NCBI GenBank assembly: GCA_949357655.1
Contig: CASHTG010000016.1
Location: 2,542,001-2,606,000, forward strand
Source: Parascedosporium putredinis
Lineage: Eukaryota > Ascomycota > Sordariomycetes > Microascales > Microascaceae
DNA length: 64,000 bases
Direction of reading: 5' to 3'
The notes under the pieces were generated by a model. It did not search any database, was not told the DNA's origin, and worked only from the letters and a program-made list of their open reading frames with translations. Below, piece after piece: positions 1-11,496 of the stretch (the first letter of the stretch is position 1; every line of letters starts with the position of its first letter). The position numbers and the translations under genes are program-made.

Positions 1-2863
1 AGCCTACTCGCCGCCGTCTGGCCCCTCATCAACCCGGACCTCTTCACCTCGTTAGCCGACACCCTCGAAGACGTGATGCAGGCGTCCTTGCCCAAAGTCA
101 TCCGCATGGTCAGCGTCGACGACCTCGGCCAGGGCAGCGAGTCCATCCGCATCCTCGGGCTAAAATGGCTCCCCACCGGCGCGGCCGGCCAATCCGTCGA
201 CGCCGACGGCCAGCTCACCAAGGGCAACGACGACCACGCGAACCCCGGCGAGAGCCAGATCGAAAAGGCCCGCAGCCACGACGGCGGCGAGGTCGCCGAT
301 GTCGCCGACCAGGATTCCTCGCGCAGGGCATGGAGGCGGAGGAGGGCGATTTCGTCAACCTCGAGCTCGCATTCGCCTACCGCGCCCGGTCCTCGGGCAA
401 GTCCATCAAGAGCAAGGCCGGCAACGCCCACTTGTACCTCAAGTTCTACCTTCCCGGCGGCATCGCCCTGCCCGTGTGGGTGGAGCTCCGCGGCATCATC
501 GGCATCATGCGCCTACGCCTCCAACTCACCCCGGACCCGCCCTTCTTCAGCCTGTGCACCCTGACCTTCCTCGGCCAGCCCCGCGCCGACCTCTCCTGCA
601 TCCCCATCTCGAAGCACAGCCTCAACATCATGGACGTGCCCCTCATCTCCAATTTCGTGCAGTCCTCCATCGACGCCGCCCTCGCCGAATACGTCGCGCC
701 CAAGTCGCTAGCCCTCGACCTCAAGCAGATGCTCATGGGCGACGACTTCAAAAAGGACACCCTCGCCCTCGGCGTCGTCCTCATCTATATCAAGCGCGCC
801 CGCGGCTTCAAGGAAGGTGACGGCGGCATCGGCCCCATCGACGGGTCCAGCGACACCTACGTGACCGTGAGCTGGGGCAAGTTCGGCAAGCCCGCCGCGT
901 CGACGCGCATCATCGTCAACGGCCAGAAGCCCAACTGGAACGAGTGGGCCTCCATCATCGTCACCCCCGAGGAGCTCAACGCCGAGGAGACGCTGCGCCT
1001 GCAAATCTGGGACTCGGACAAGTTCACCGCCGACGACGACCTCGGCCGCGTCGAGCTCAGCCTCAAGGACATCATGCGCGCCAAGAACACCAAGAACAAA
1101 ATGTGCGACAGAGAGGATAGACTCCGCGGCGACGACCCGGACGAGGAGATGCCCGGGACGCTCTCCTGGTCCGTGGGCTACTTTGGCAAGACGAGGATCC
1201 AGCGCGACCAGCTCGACCGGCAGACGGCGCACCCGGCCATCCGCAGCACCCAGCAGCTGGACGAATGGGCTGAGGAGAGCGCCACCAAGAAACTCCGCGA
1301 GAGCTCCTCCGCTCACGAGGCCCACTCCGACGAGCGCCGGCAGCAGACGATCCAGGACTACAAGGAGCGCGAGGACGAGATGATCATCTCAGCCCCGCCC
1401 CGCAGGGCTACCCCAGCGGCCTGCTGAGCATCCAGATCCACAACATTGCCGGTCTCAACATCCAAAAGCTCAACAAGCGCGAAAAGGACGACAAGGACGG
1501 CGAGGACGACACCGAGGACGACGACAGGCTGCCCGACAGCTACTGCACCGTCATCATGAACCACGCCCAAATCTACCGCACCCGCACCAAGCCCAAGAGC
1601 GCGCAACCCTTTTTCAACGCGGGCACCGAGCGCTTCGTGCGCGACTGGCGCACCACCGAAATCATCGTCAGCGTCCGCGACCGCCGCGAGCACGAAAACG
1701 ACCCCCTGCTCGGCGTCGTCTACCTGCCGCTGAAGCGCGTCTTCGAGAAGCGCAGCCAGTTCATGGACAGCTTCCCCATCGCCGGCGGCATCGGCTACGG
1801 CAGGGCCAGGATCAGCATGGTGTGGCGCAGCGTGGACTGCCAGCTTCCGCCGGCGCTGCTCGGCTGGGATTACGGCACCCTCGAGGTCAAGGCGCCGATC
1901 CGCCTACAGGGGTCGTCCGGCGGCGACGACAAGATCCTGGGCACCAAGATCCACCTCCACACCAACATCGCGCGGGCCAAGATGAAGTCCCCTTCCTCCG
2001 ACGGCACCTGGGTCCCCAAGCGAAAGGACCGCGAGAGCGTCTTCCTCGCCGTGTCGAAGCGCTACCGCGCGCCCCTCGTCGTCGAGTTCCGCAAGTCCTC
2101 CGCCCTCGCCGGGGACAGCACCCACGCCCTTGCGGTGATTTGGCTCCACGACATCCCCGACGAGGAGGAGAAGACGCTGTCGCTCGACGTGTGGAAGGGA
2201 GGCAAGGACCAGCTCAAGCGCGCGCAGAGCTGCGCCGACTACGACGGGCTCGAGGACGGCGAGCAGCCCCTCGGGAAAGTGGAGCTCTCCGTCAAGTTTT
2301 GGCGCGGCCTCAGCGGCTACCACAAGGGCTACGCCGGCAAGTCGCGCAACGCGCACATCCGCGACGCCATGGAGGTCCTCGACACCGTCAACGGCGAAGG
2401 GCTGGCCATGGAGGACGAAGGCGACGAGTACGACGACTCGGACTCGGATTCCTCCGCGTCCGAGCTGGAGACGCCGCAGGCCCTCATCGGCAGCCAGCAC
2501 GCCGACCGGGATCAGGACGACGTCAATACGCGCGATATGCTGCGCAAGGCCAACGCCGACTCCAACAAGCAGGAGGAGGATGATCCGCAAAACTTTACCG
2601 GCAAGTTAAAGAAGCGCGCGACCTCTTTGGTGATTGGGGACGACCACGGCGAGGACGACGGGAGCCGTGGGCCCCGTGCTCAGCTGCGGGACTACAAGGC
2701 CCACCACAAGCAGCTGCACCGCAAGCATCGAGGTGTGATGCAGTGGAAGGCGACGCGGACGTTGGATTGGATGGCGGGCAAGGTGAGCAGGGGTAAGAGC
2801 AAGGTGGGCGAGGTACTGTTTGAGCACGGCGACAAGGATGTCGGTATCGAGACCGAGGTGTAA
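1..2863 (+). CDS. mug190: Mug190-like SMP/C2-domain protein, 5'-truncated by the window
   Basis: The reading frame is open from base 1, so the N-terminus lies outside. The first ~720 bases encode an SMP-like lipid-binding module (ISKHSLNIMDVPLISNF, then a block ending near LKQMLMGDD). A C2 domain follows at about 765-1100 (SSDTYVTVSWGKFGKP, WDSDKFTADDDLGRV) and a second at about 1420-1800 (DSYCTVIMNHAQIYRT, ENDPLLGVVYLPLKRV). An acidic, low-complexity tail ends in a basic segment. Proteins of this architecture (tricalbin/E-Syt relatives, fungal Mug190) act at ER-plasma membrane contacts; that role is family knowledge. The frame changes near 313-318 and near 1398-1402 (a run of four C), each as if one base were missing, while the domain homology continues across both. 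A break in a damaged gene is the alternative, but the same fault recurs in many genes here. Confidence 0.75.
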
Positions 2864-3156
2864 GGAGCTCGGGGTGGAAAATGGCGACACGCGATGATGA
2901 TGTGTGTCTTAGTATTCGGGAATGGAACAAATTGTCAAACAGTGTACTTGTATCATAGGACCTACTTAGCGAAGCTCGCTTTTTAATCACAACCTTTTCT
3001 TTGTCTTCACTATTTTTACTTGTATAGAGTTTTAGACTCGAATATCTCGAACCATCGCTGTTCGAATCGTCCATGACTCATGTCCCCATACAATCTTTGA
3101 GGCGAGATTTGGAGATACAAGGGCCATAGCCTATTTCATATATCGACAAGATGACC

Positions 3157-4364
3157 CTAGCTGTACTTTGAATTCAATGGGAAATCGCTAAGAAGATAAA
3201 ACGCACAAGCCTGCATAACATCGTGCATCAGAATTGAGCCCAAACACCTGCCTCCATCCCACTCAAAACAAGGTATAACCCCCACCCAAGTCCCTCCCCC
3301 TTCATTATCGCAGACACGAACGTGGACGCACAGCATATCAGCTAGGATCCCCCACATCCTCGTACCAATCGCCAAGCTCGCCTTAGTCGTCCTCCCATCC
3401 GAGCGCAGGATCCAGACCCGCAAGGCCGTGGCGACGACCGCGAGAGACCAGCGCTGCCCAAACTCTCCGGTGAGCCCACTGCCCACAAACCGGAGCGTAA
3501 ACTCGTGTTTTCCCACCACGGGCACCTTTCCCCACGTGAGCACGGCTACCGTCTCCTCGCCCGGTGCCAGGGTGCGGCAAGAGGCGAAGCTCGCGCTTGA
3601 GAAGCGTTCTCTGCTATCACTTGTGCTCGGATCGCTTTCGGCGCTTACATTCTCGGTCGGAGGTGGCGTGGTCGTGGAGGAGAAAGAGGGGGCCAGTCGG
3701 ACAAGCTTAAACCCGTTGGAAGGGATCTCGGGATCCCGGGCGCTTTTCCGCCACTCAAACGTGTCGCGCCGCAGGCCATCCGAGCCAACCTCGAACGAGA
3801 ATTGAAAAGTGGCCGTCTTTTGGCCCTTCACCACGCGCATAACCTCTCGCGCAAACGGCGTCGTGGTCGGGTGCAGGCAAGGCACGAACACGCAGCTGTT
3901 GGAATTGAAGCTGAGCAGCTTGGACGCGTGGACCGAAATGTCTCCGGCGCCGGCAAGGATGGAATCCTTCGCGCTAGTGCCGTTTAAAGGTAGATGCCGC
4001 GTCTCCCGCCCAGGGGACCCCGGCTAGTGTTCGATCCACCGTGTATTTTGACCAGATATATTACGTTGTCGCCGCTCTCGTCCTCGCAGAGCTTCAACGT
4101 GCCCATGTCCGCTACGTTGATGGATGGCTTTCTGTGCAGGCTGACGACCGCCGGAAACGCCCGGTAAGCGGCGGGAGGGAGTATTATCGGTCGCGGCGGG
4201 AGAGGACCGCGGTCCTTGTAGGCATAGGCGGGCGGGGCTTCCAAATGGAGTTCATGATGGCTGTCGGGCTGGTGGAGCTCCGCGTATACGGGAGGGCGCG
4301 TCGGCGGGGTCGGCGGATCATCCGGACGATTGCCGTCAACTTGGAGGTCGACACCCGAGTCCAT
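3157..4364 (-). CDS. Proline-rich fungal protein of unknown function (possible LURP/tubby-like core)
   Basis: Two minus-strand pieces, 4364-3984 and about 3985-3157, form one protein if one base is missing in the T/A run near 3986 (the text continues as NGTSAKDSILAGAGDISV). The N-terminal third is rich in proline (PPTPPTRPPVYAELH, GPLPPRPIILPP). The middle has FSFEVGSDGLRRDTFEWRKS and GFKLVRLAPSF, a pattern I associate with fungal proteins distantly like LURP-one/tubby folds; this is a weak assignment. The segment GQRWSLAVVATALRVW is the last part I trust; beyond it the frame may be non-native. No signal peptide is seen. The start at 4364 is the first ATG of the open frame. Confidence 0.5.
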
Positions 4365-5948
4365 CTAAGAGCGAAATAGCTTGTCGATAATCCAGATCAG
4401 AGAAATCGGATTGACGGCGGAAAGGGCTCGGGGGTCCTGCGCATCAGCGAACCTATTAATCTGTATGTATGGGCACAACGATATGGCGTTCATCCGCGAC
4501 TGACGAGAAGATGCGGTCGCAGGTATCCTTAAGAAGAGAGGGGTCCTGCTCTCCCGATCGATTGAAGAATACATCAATACAGCGGGCCGAGACTAACGGT
4601 GGCGGTGCTCTAGGCATGCTAGGCGTGCTGGGCGCTCTCAACCAACGCCGACATCTTGGCATCCCCTACCCCATCCATCCGCATTTTATGCTAAACCGCA
4701 TAGCTCGAGGAGGGCTCGGCACCGACCTGCCAAGCAGCCCAGCGAGGTATGCTGCATCGATATTGGAGATGACGAGGGACACGTGAGTTTTGTCCCACGT
4801 CAAGCTCAGCCCCGCTCGCTATCGCAATATCGCCTGTATACACACACACACACACTCACTCGCCGGCAGACATGTCCCACTTCATCTCGCTCTGTCGTCA
4901 CGTCACTCCGAGCTGCATCCCACCTCGCAATCTTTAAGTTGGAGGTTCGCCCCGGCTATGTAACGCCAGATAAATCTACGTTTTTTTTCTTTTCGTTTGG
5001 TACTGAGCGCTTCGCCGATGATTGTTATTTTACTTTCCATTTCTCATTTAAAAACAATTATCATTGGGGGAATCTTGCGGGTTGAGTGTTCCCGCCTCTA
5101 CCGAGGTACGTCAAGCTCAATTGAGCCCACGATCTCTTCATGTACGCATTGGTTCCGGACTCTCCAGGCATTTTGGCATGATCGACTACGGTTTCCCAAC
5201 ACTCAATGAGGTTATTTCCCTATTCTGCTTCAGACAAATGGTATGATAACTTAAGGAGTTTCTATGTAATCTGGATCTTAGCTGGCTCTCTTATTCGCCT
5301 TGCACGAAGAAACCCAAAACAACATCTACTGGACCTTTTGACGCGATGGGCGCTGGATCTAGTCGAGTCATCCGAGACATCGCCGTTCGAAGTCTAGTTC
5401 ATATTTGAAAAAAGTATGGACATGTAGTGTAGACATAGCCTTCGTCGAATGGCGATCCGACGTCGCGTACTTATGCCTCAAGTGCTGTCCATGTCAGATA
5501 TCATGGCGGCTTTGGTTCGAGGTAAAATAGGAAAGCTACTCGCCCACTCTACACATCGTAAGCCTAGACTTCTGAGGCTGAGCAATACTTGTGTAACACT
5601 AGAAAATAAATTGAGGGTTCAACGAGCTAAACTTGTCCAGGAAATATAAAAAAGCTAGAGCACATGAGGGTTACCGCGCCGCATGCGGCGTGGTCGCCCG
5701 GCCCCACAAGTTTGCAGGGACCACTGCAATTCCCCCACATCCCGCATACCTCAAGCTCCGCACCCTCTGTTCCCCCAAGTTCCGGAAAGTCTGAGTGCAC
5801 ACTCTCGCGGGCATACCACGGAATCATCCCAATGATAGTCTGCCGCTCGTAGAGCACGCATCCTGGCCCCAAGCGCTGGAATAGGAGACACTTTTGAGTG
5901 AGGCAGACCACGCGCGCAAGCGGCCCCTTAGAACGAGGAGAGTGAATC
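4365..5948. other. Intergenic region, 1.6 kb
   Basis: No convincing gene. It holds a short (AC)n tract at about 4838-4854, a T-rich tract near 4981-4990, and presumably the promoters of the minus-strand gene on the left and of the zinc-finger regulator on the right. Short open frames here show no recognisable domain. Confidence 0.6.
4838..4854. repeat. (AC)n microsatellite
   Basis: About eight AC dinucleotides in a row, directly visible, followed by an imperfect ACTC extension. It lies in intergenic DNA. Confidence 0.85.
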
Positions 5949-8900
5949 ATGACCGCGGCATCGGGCGACGCTTGTGCCATGCCTACCCCCGAGCGAACGG
6001 AAGCCGGGTCTTCAATGGTACTTTCCTATTCGCCAACAGAGTCCGGCGAAGATGCCGACGTGCGATTATTTGAGTGCTCGCGATGTCACCGCAAGTTCGC
6101 CCGGCCAGATCATCTCACGCGCCACATAAGATCTCGTATGCCACTCTCCTTCTTGTATGGCCGCGGTATCGTTCGGCGCATAGACACGGCTCGGCTACCG
6201 CGCCGCACACACTCGCGCAGAGCACGCGTGGCAGGCTTACAGGCAACAGCACTAACCTTCTTTTTCTTCTATCTCATAGATACATTAGACAAGCCCCATC
6301 GTTGCCCGGTCTGTGCTAAAGCCTTCGGGCGACCGTATGTATTCCCGCCCCTATTCCTACTACCTGTAGTTTAACTCCCTAACAAAAGTGGTGGTGATCA
6401 ACAGTGATTTGCTCAAACGTCACATGTGTATACATTCCGTCGATTCATCTCAGCAACATCCCGGGAACTCTCCGCGGGGACTTCCCGCGTGTCACGCGCT
6501 TGCAAAGCCTGTTCCGCTTCTAAACTCAAGTGCAGTGAAGGTAAGCCGTGTTTGCGGTGCCGACGCCGAGGCACTCAGTGCGAATGGCCCGATGGGGCAC
6601 CATCAAGGATGGCAGTCGACACCCCCGAGGCAGCCGAGTCACCATCCGCCCGTACGCAACAAGCCAGAAGGAGACGAATATCTCTCTCTACGGCCTCTCT
6701 CGCATCCCATAGCTATGAGTCGCGAACGGCCTCTGGTCCCAACTCGGCAGTCGGGCGGAATATGGATGCTTCTCATGGAGATTCCAACTCCATTCACACT
6801 AATGTTGACCCACAGTTGCCGTGTGATATACCGGTAGCTTTGCAGACGCCAAACCCTAGTCATGAACCGGGATTACAGTTACAAAGCCTGTTAAACGAAC
6901 CACCGACCGCCAACTTTGGGTCCTTTCTCAAAGATCTAGTGTTGCACACAGACGCTGATACCCACCTGAGCGGCGGGGCACAAAGGAACGGAGGGTTTCA
7001 AAGCCCGCACCTTCTTTGGGACCAATACATGGCCGCGGATGACCTTTCTCTCCGGCCCGCCGACCAACTGTTCGACATTTTCCAAGGCGACATTGCATGG
7101 GACGAGCACCTGCTAGGAGACGCCCATACCCCCAACGATGCCAGCAACGACGACCAGGATGCCGCCACCCCCGAGCAGGCCGTCGTGGTCGCCGGCGCCA
7201 AAGCCTTCCGCGACTCCATCTGGCACTGGATCCCGGGACCAAATGACTTCAGCGCCGCTCACGAGCCACACCTTTCCCTCCCCCAGAGCACGAGCCAGAT
7301 GCTCGGCGAACCCCCGAACAACCACCCGCTGGCGCAAGGAAGCGTTCTCCCCGTCGCGGATCGGGACAGGACTCTGTCGCTCCTCCTGTCGCATTGCAAA
7401 ACCGCCAACATCGCCACAATCACCACATCCCTCATCTCCAACGATTTCATGGACAAGATGCTGCGCGTCTTTTTCCGGACGCAGCTCACCGATGCGTGGT
7501 CTTGGTTCCACGTTCCAACCTTTCGCGCCGAAGAGTGCCGTGAAGAGCTGTTGCTCGCCTTTGTCTCTCTCGGCGCATCTCTGATGCCACTAGCTGCTTC
7601 AAGGAAATTAGCAATTGCTATATCGAACGTTCTCTTCAGCGTCCTAGGGAAAAAGGTAATCTTTAATTAAATGTCCCCAACGGCAAGTTCACTTTTTCTA
7701 ATTTTCGTTTGGTTATCTAGTGGACGAGCAATAGCATGCTCACGCGAGACCTACAACTGATGCAGGCGTTTGGTATGGCCCCTGACTCTAAGGCCGATCC
7801 ACAGGCCATTCCTCTCTTAACACTAACGCGGCCCCGTACAGCTGTGAAACTGAAAGTGCTCCTTTGGAGCGGCAATAAGCGGACAATGGAGATGGCAGAA
7901 AGCGTCTGCCAGCCGGTAATCACTGTAAGCCAACCCTTTCCTAGCCTTTCTAGCCCGAACGAAGAGTTAATGCCGAATTCAGGTTCTCCGGCGGTCAGGC
8001 ATGGTCATGGCCAATTACTACGAAACCGTTGTCCTGCTTGATACCGACACTGAGGCCGAGTTGGAAAGGAAATGGCACGTTTGGGCAGAGCACGAATCTA
8101 GGATAAGGTATGAATACCGGATGATCCGATCCAGTCTACCGCATTTCAGGAGCCCGCATCATCATATCCTTCCTGCAGACGAGCCTAGTACTGACTCCTT
8201 ATTTTCTTCACAATAGATTAACGCATCTACTTTTCACGCACGACGCGCAAGTTTCAATGACACTATTCATTAACCCCGTTTTATCCTGGACCGAGCTAGA
8301 GCTTCCCCTTCCATGCAACGATTCGGCATGGAACGCACTGAGCGCTGCAGAATGGAAGGAGCACATGCCCAGGGTTTCCTCGCACCGATTTTCAGTTTCT
8401 GATTGCGTAGAAGCAATCTTAAATGATGGGAAAATACCTCCAGTCGACGATCCCTTAGGAGCTGTGACATATGCGACGTATGCTCTGTGGGCCATGGTCT
8501 GGGAATACCGCCAGACTCACCACGCTCTGCGCAAAAGATCTACCCTTTCCGAATTCGGGGGCTTCTCCTTAACCTCTCGAGCCGAGTCCATCGCCAAAGC
8601 TCTGGCTGCACTGCGACAAATCTTGCCCGATGACCCCGCCAACGTAGCAGACCCGCGCGACAGAAAGCGTAGCCTAAACTCACTCTTGACGCTGAATTTC
8701 GTCTCCATGGCACTCTACGCACCCTCCGCGCCCTGCCCATATTTGCAGGAAAGGACGGGGAAGCCTCCTCGCAGCGCATCTACCCAATGCTCCAGGAGTG
8801 GACGCAGACCCGAGACGCCCGCCAAGCGCTTTGGCACGCGGGCCAGGTGTACCGCACCATGAGACTGATGGCCGGACAAGTGGCGCGCGAGTTCCAGGCT

Positions 8901-9296
8901 GTCGCGATCTACCAAGCAAGTCTGGTGTTTTGGGTCTACGGCATCATTGTCGGGGCGCGAAACAAGCGGGTGGGCTTCCCAAGCGATGGAAGCCTTGGAT
9001 CCGGGCCTTTTGCGAGATTAGACGAGGAGAGGTGCTTACGTGTACAGCGGTTTATTGCTTCCGGAGAGGGGATTCCCGTCGTGGGTGAGCAATTTCCAGG
9101 AGAAGACTCCTCGCAAGTCATCTTTGTACACAACCCAGAGGCGATGATGGGCATTGCCGTTCGGCTCTTGAGAGCGAGCCCGGCCTGCCGCCTGGCAATC
9201 GCGTCCGGGGAAAGCCCAGTGCCGCGATTCAATGAGGGTCTGGCGCAACTTATGACAGACTTGGGCAAGGCCGCGCAGGCGGTGGGGCTCGGCTAA
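5949..9296 (+). CDS. Transcription factor with C2H2 and Zn2Cys6 fingers
   Basis: A nuclear regulator with two zinc-binding types in series. Finger 1 (FECSRCHRKFARPDHLTRH) is completed across an intron at 6136-6279; finger 2 (HRCPVCAKAFGRPDLLKRH) is completed across an intron at 6335-6404. Splicing restores the C-x2-C-x12-H-x3-H spacing in both. A Zn2Cys6 cluster follows (CKACSASKLKC, CLRCRRRGTQC; C-x2-C-x6-C-x5-C-x2-C-x6-C). The C-terminal half matches the fungal-specific transcription factor domain (DAWSWFHVPTFRAEEC, LTRDLQLMQAF). Further introns fit at 7656-7720, 7773-7841, 7925-7982 and 8108-8216. The frame changes by one missing base between about 6424 and 6480 and again near 8719, where LRALPIFAGKDG resumes. 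The next gene downstream is a P450, a possible target. Confidence 0.8.
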
Positions 9297-9739
9297 GGGA
9301 ACTTGAATGGTGAGGATCCATCTTTGAGCTGAGGATTAGAGGATACGGAGTTAACGAAACTATGGAATAAGTCCACCATCCTGCGAGATCCTTCTTCTTC
9401 CCCACACTATTCGTCACCAATCGGAAGCGTCACAACAACCAAGTTAAAGGGTGGCATGGTGTCAAAAGGAGTTTAGCTCTCGGTATCGGATGTGGAGTGC
9501 CGAACCCCCACCTCACCCGAGCCAACTAAACGGGGAACTCGGTACCGATGGTGGAGGTCTCGGTCTCGTCTACTAGATTCTTCAGGATAACACATGCTCG
9601 TATTATATTGATAAGAGAAGACCGCTACAAGATGCAAATATTCCCTGGACACTTTATTCTCGTATAGGCCCGACCGTTCTTGCAGGCGGTTTCTATATCC
9701 ATTACTCTTCTTTACTCACTCCTCGACCTCCGACTTGTC
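9297..9739. other. Intergenic region upstream of P450 gene
   Basis: 443 bases between same-strand genes. No open frame with recognisable content; presumably the regulator's 3' end and the P450 promoter. Confidence 0.6.
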
Positions 9740-11496
9740 ATGGATAATTCGATTCAGCAGGCTTTCGTTCACGTCTTGGACACTCTTGGCCCGGTAAACA
9801 CTGCACTAGTAGCAATTTGTACCTTCTTCGGCATTAAATGGATTGTGGTGGTAAAGTCAGCCTCCACCCTCAAATTATTCAAACTCCGCGTTAGCTAACC
9901 ATCAAATCGGCGCAACAGGCTGCGTATGACTTGACTTTCCACCCTCTAGTCTATATCCCTGGGCCAAAACTGGCAAAGATATGGAAGTCGTACATGTCAT
10001 CTTCGGTCCTCAAAGGGCGCCGTGCACAGGTCAGCGTTGTATCCTTAGCCGACCGTGTCACAAATTGTTGAGGTTTAGAGCTCATGGCCCTCTGAGATAG
10101 ACCTTAGCCGAGCTTCACGACCGATATGGCCCCGTTGTACGCATCGCGCCGAACGAGGTTTCCATCTCCGATTGGCGAGCCTACAGGGAGATTTACACAA
10201 ACAAAGCCAACGTCAAGGATGAGGAATTCTATGGAGCAGCCAAGTTTTTAAGGCTGGAGAACATTTTCAGCATGAGGTAGGCACATCGCCCATCCAAACC
10301 CTTCCTTGGAATTCTAAGCTTACTCGAATAGAAACCATGCAATGCATGCCGCGCGACGCAAGATGCAGTCCCAGCCATACTCCCAGGCAGCAGTCTTGGA
10401 AAACGAGCACTTGGTAGCCTCCAAAGCCCGCATCATGGTCGATAGGATGATCCACGGTGCGCTCAACTCGGTCTCCGGCGAGACAGTCGACGTATACAAG
10501 CTGTGCGGCATGTTCAGCCTCGAGGTGATCCTTCAGTGCGCATTCAACCACGACTCCGGGGAGCAAGCCGATGGGGATTCGCTGCAGTTCTTGCTCGCCA
10601 TGGATGGCTCGGCTCCGTGCATGCCAATCTCCGCAGTCATGCCTTTCATCCCCAAGCTGGGCATTGGGAAATACTTTCCCGGATTCATCGGGGAGAGCTA
10701 CACAAACCTGGAGAAGTGGGCAGACATCACGCGGGGCTTGCTCACGGAGTTTGAGAACAAGGAGGCGTCTCTAGACAAGACCAAACGCTTCATGGCAACG
10801 CCGCTCCTCACCAACAGGGATGACTACCTCGGACGACATCTTACCCCGGACGAGATCCTGGAAGAAGCAATGGGTATCGCCTTTGCGGGCAGTGGGACAA
10901 CGTCCACAACCATGTTTTATATCATCTACTGCCTGTCCCTTCCGGAGTCCGCCGGATATCAAGAGTCCCTACGTAAGGAGCTGGTCCAAGCAGCAGCAGG
11001 CAGCAAGCTCACGATCAAGGTGGCCCAAGACCTTCCATGGCTCAACGCGGTGATCAAGGAGGCAATGCGCCTACATCCGACCATCATTTCGACACTCCCC
11101 AGGATCCTAAAAGAAGATACAACGTTGGTTCTCGCTGGTGGAAACACTTTTGTCCTTCCTCAAGGCACCAAAGTGGGCATGCAAAACTATATCCACCACC
11201 GAGACCCCGCGCTATTCCAAGACCCAAAGAGATTTGCCCCCGAGAGGTGGCTTACTGCTGACCCGGCAAAGATGAAGGACATGATGTCGGCATTGACGCC
11301 CTTCTCCCTCGGTCAGCATAATTGTATCGGGCAGAACTTGGCGAGAGCTGAGCTTCTTTTGTGCACCTCTGAGGTATTTCAGAGGCTGCGAGTTCGATTG
11401 AATTCCCAGATGACCCGGAGCGACGTTGATATGGAAGACCGATTCAACATTGCACCCAAGGGAAGGAAGCTATTACTTGATATTGAGAGAGTATGA
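9740..11496 (+). CDS. Cytochrome P450 monooxygenase, intact
   Basis: Membrane-bound haem monooxygenase, about 520 residues after splicing. Exons 9740-9850, 9919-10029, 10101-10276 and 10332-11496 join in frame with GT-AG introns. An N-terminal anchor (TALVAICTFFGIKWIVV) is followed by HPLVYIPGPKLAKIW, the I-helix AGSGTT motif (GIAFAGSGTTSTTMF), the ExxR motif in KEAMRLHP, PERW, and the haem ligand loop FSLGQHNCIGQNLAR. The gene shows none of the frame breaks seen in most neighbours. Substrate is unknown. It follows the dual zinc-finger regulator on the same strand, with the secreted GMC oxidase 3 kb further on. Confidence 0.9.

Noticed and set aside
708..1325. 205-residue minus-strand frame in the Mug190-like gene
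   Set aside because: Complement of a GC-rich C2-domain coding sequence; Val/Leu/Ala/Gly-rich as expected for a shadow.
6405..6480. A short intron between finger 2 and the Zn2Cys6 cluster
   Set aside because: The only GT-AG pair that fits is under 30 bases, too short for ascomycete introns; a missing base is more likely, although an unusual splice cannot be excluded.
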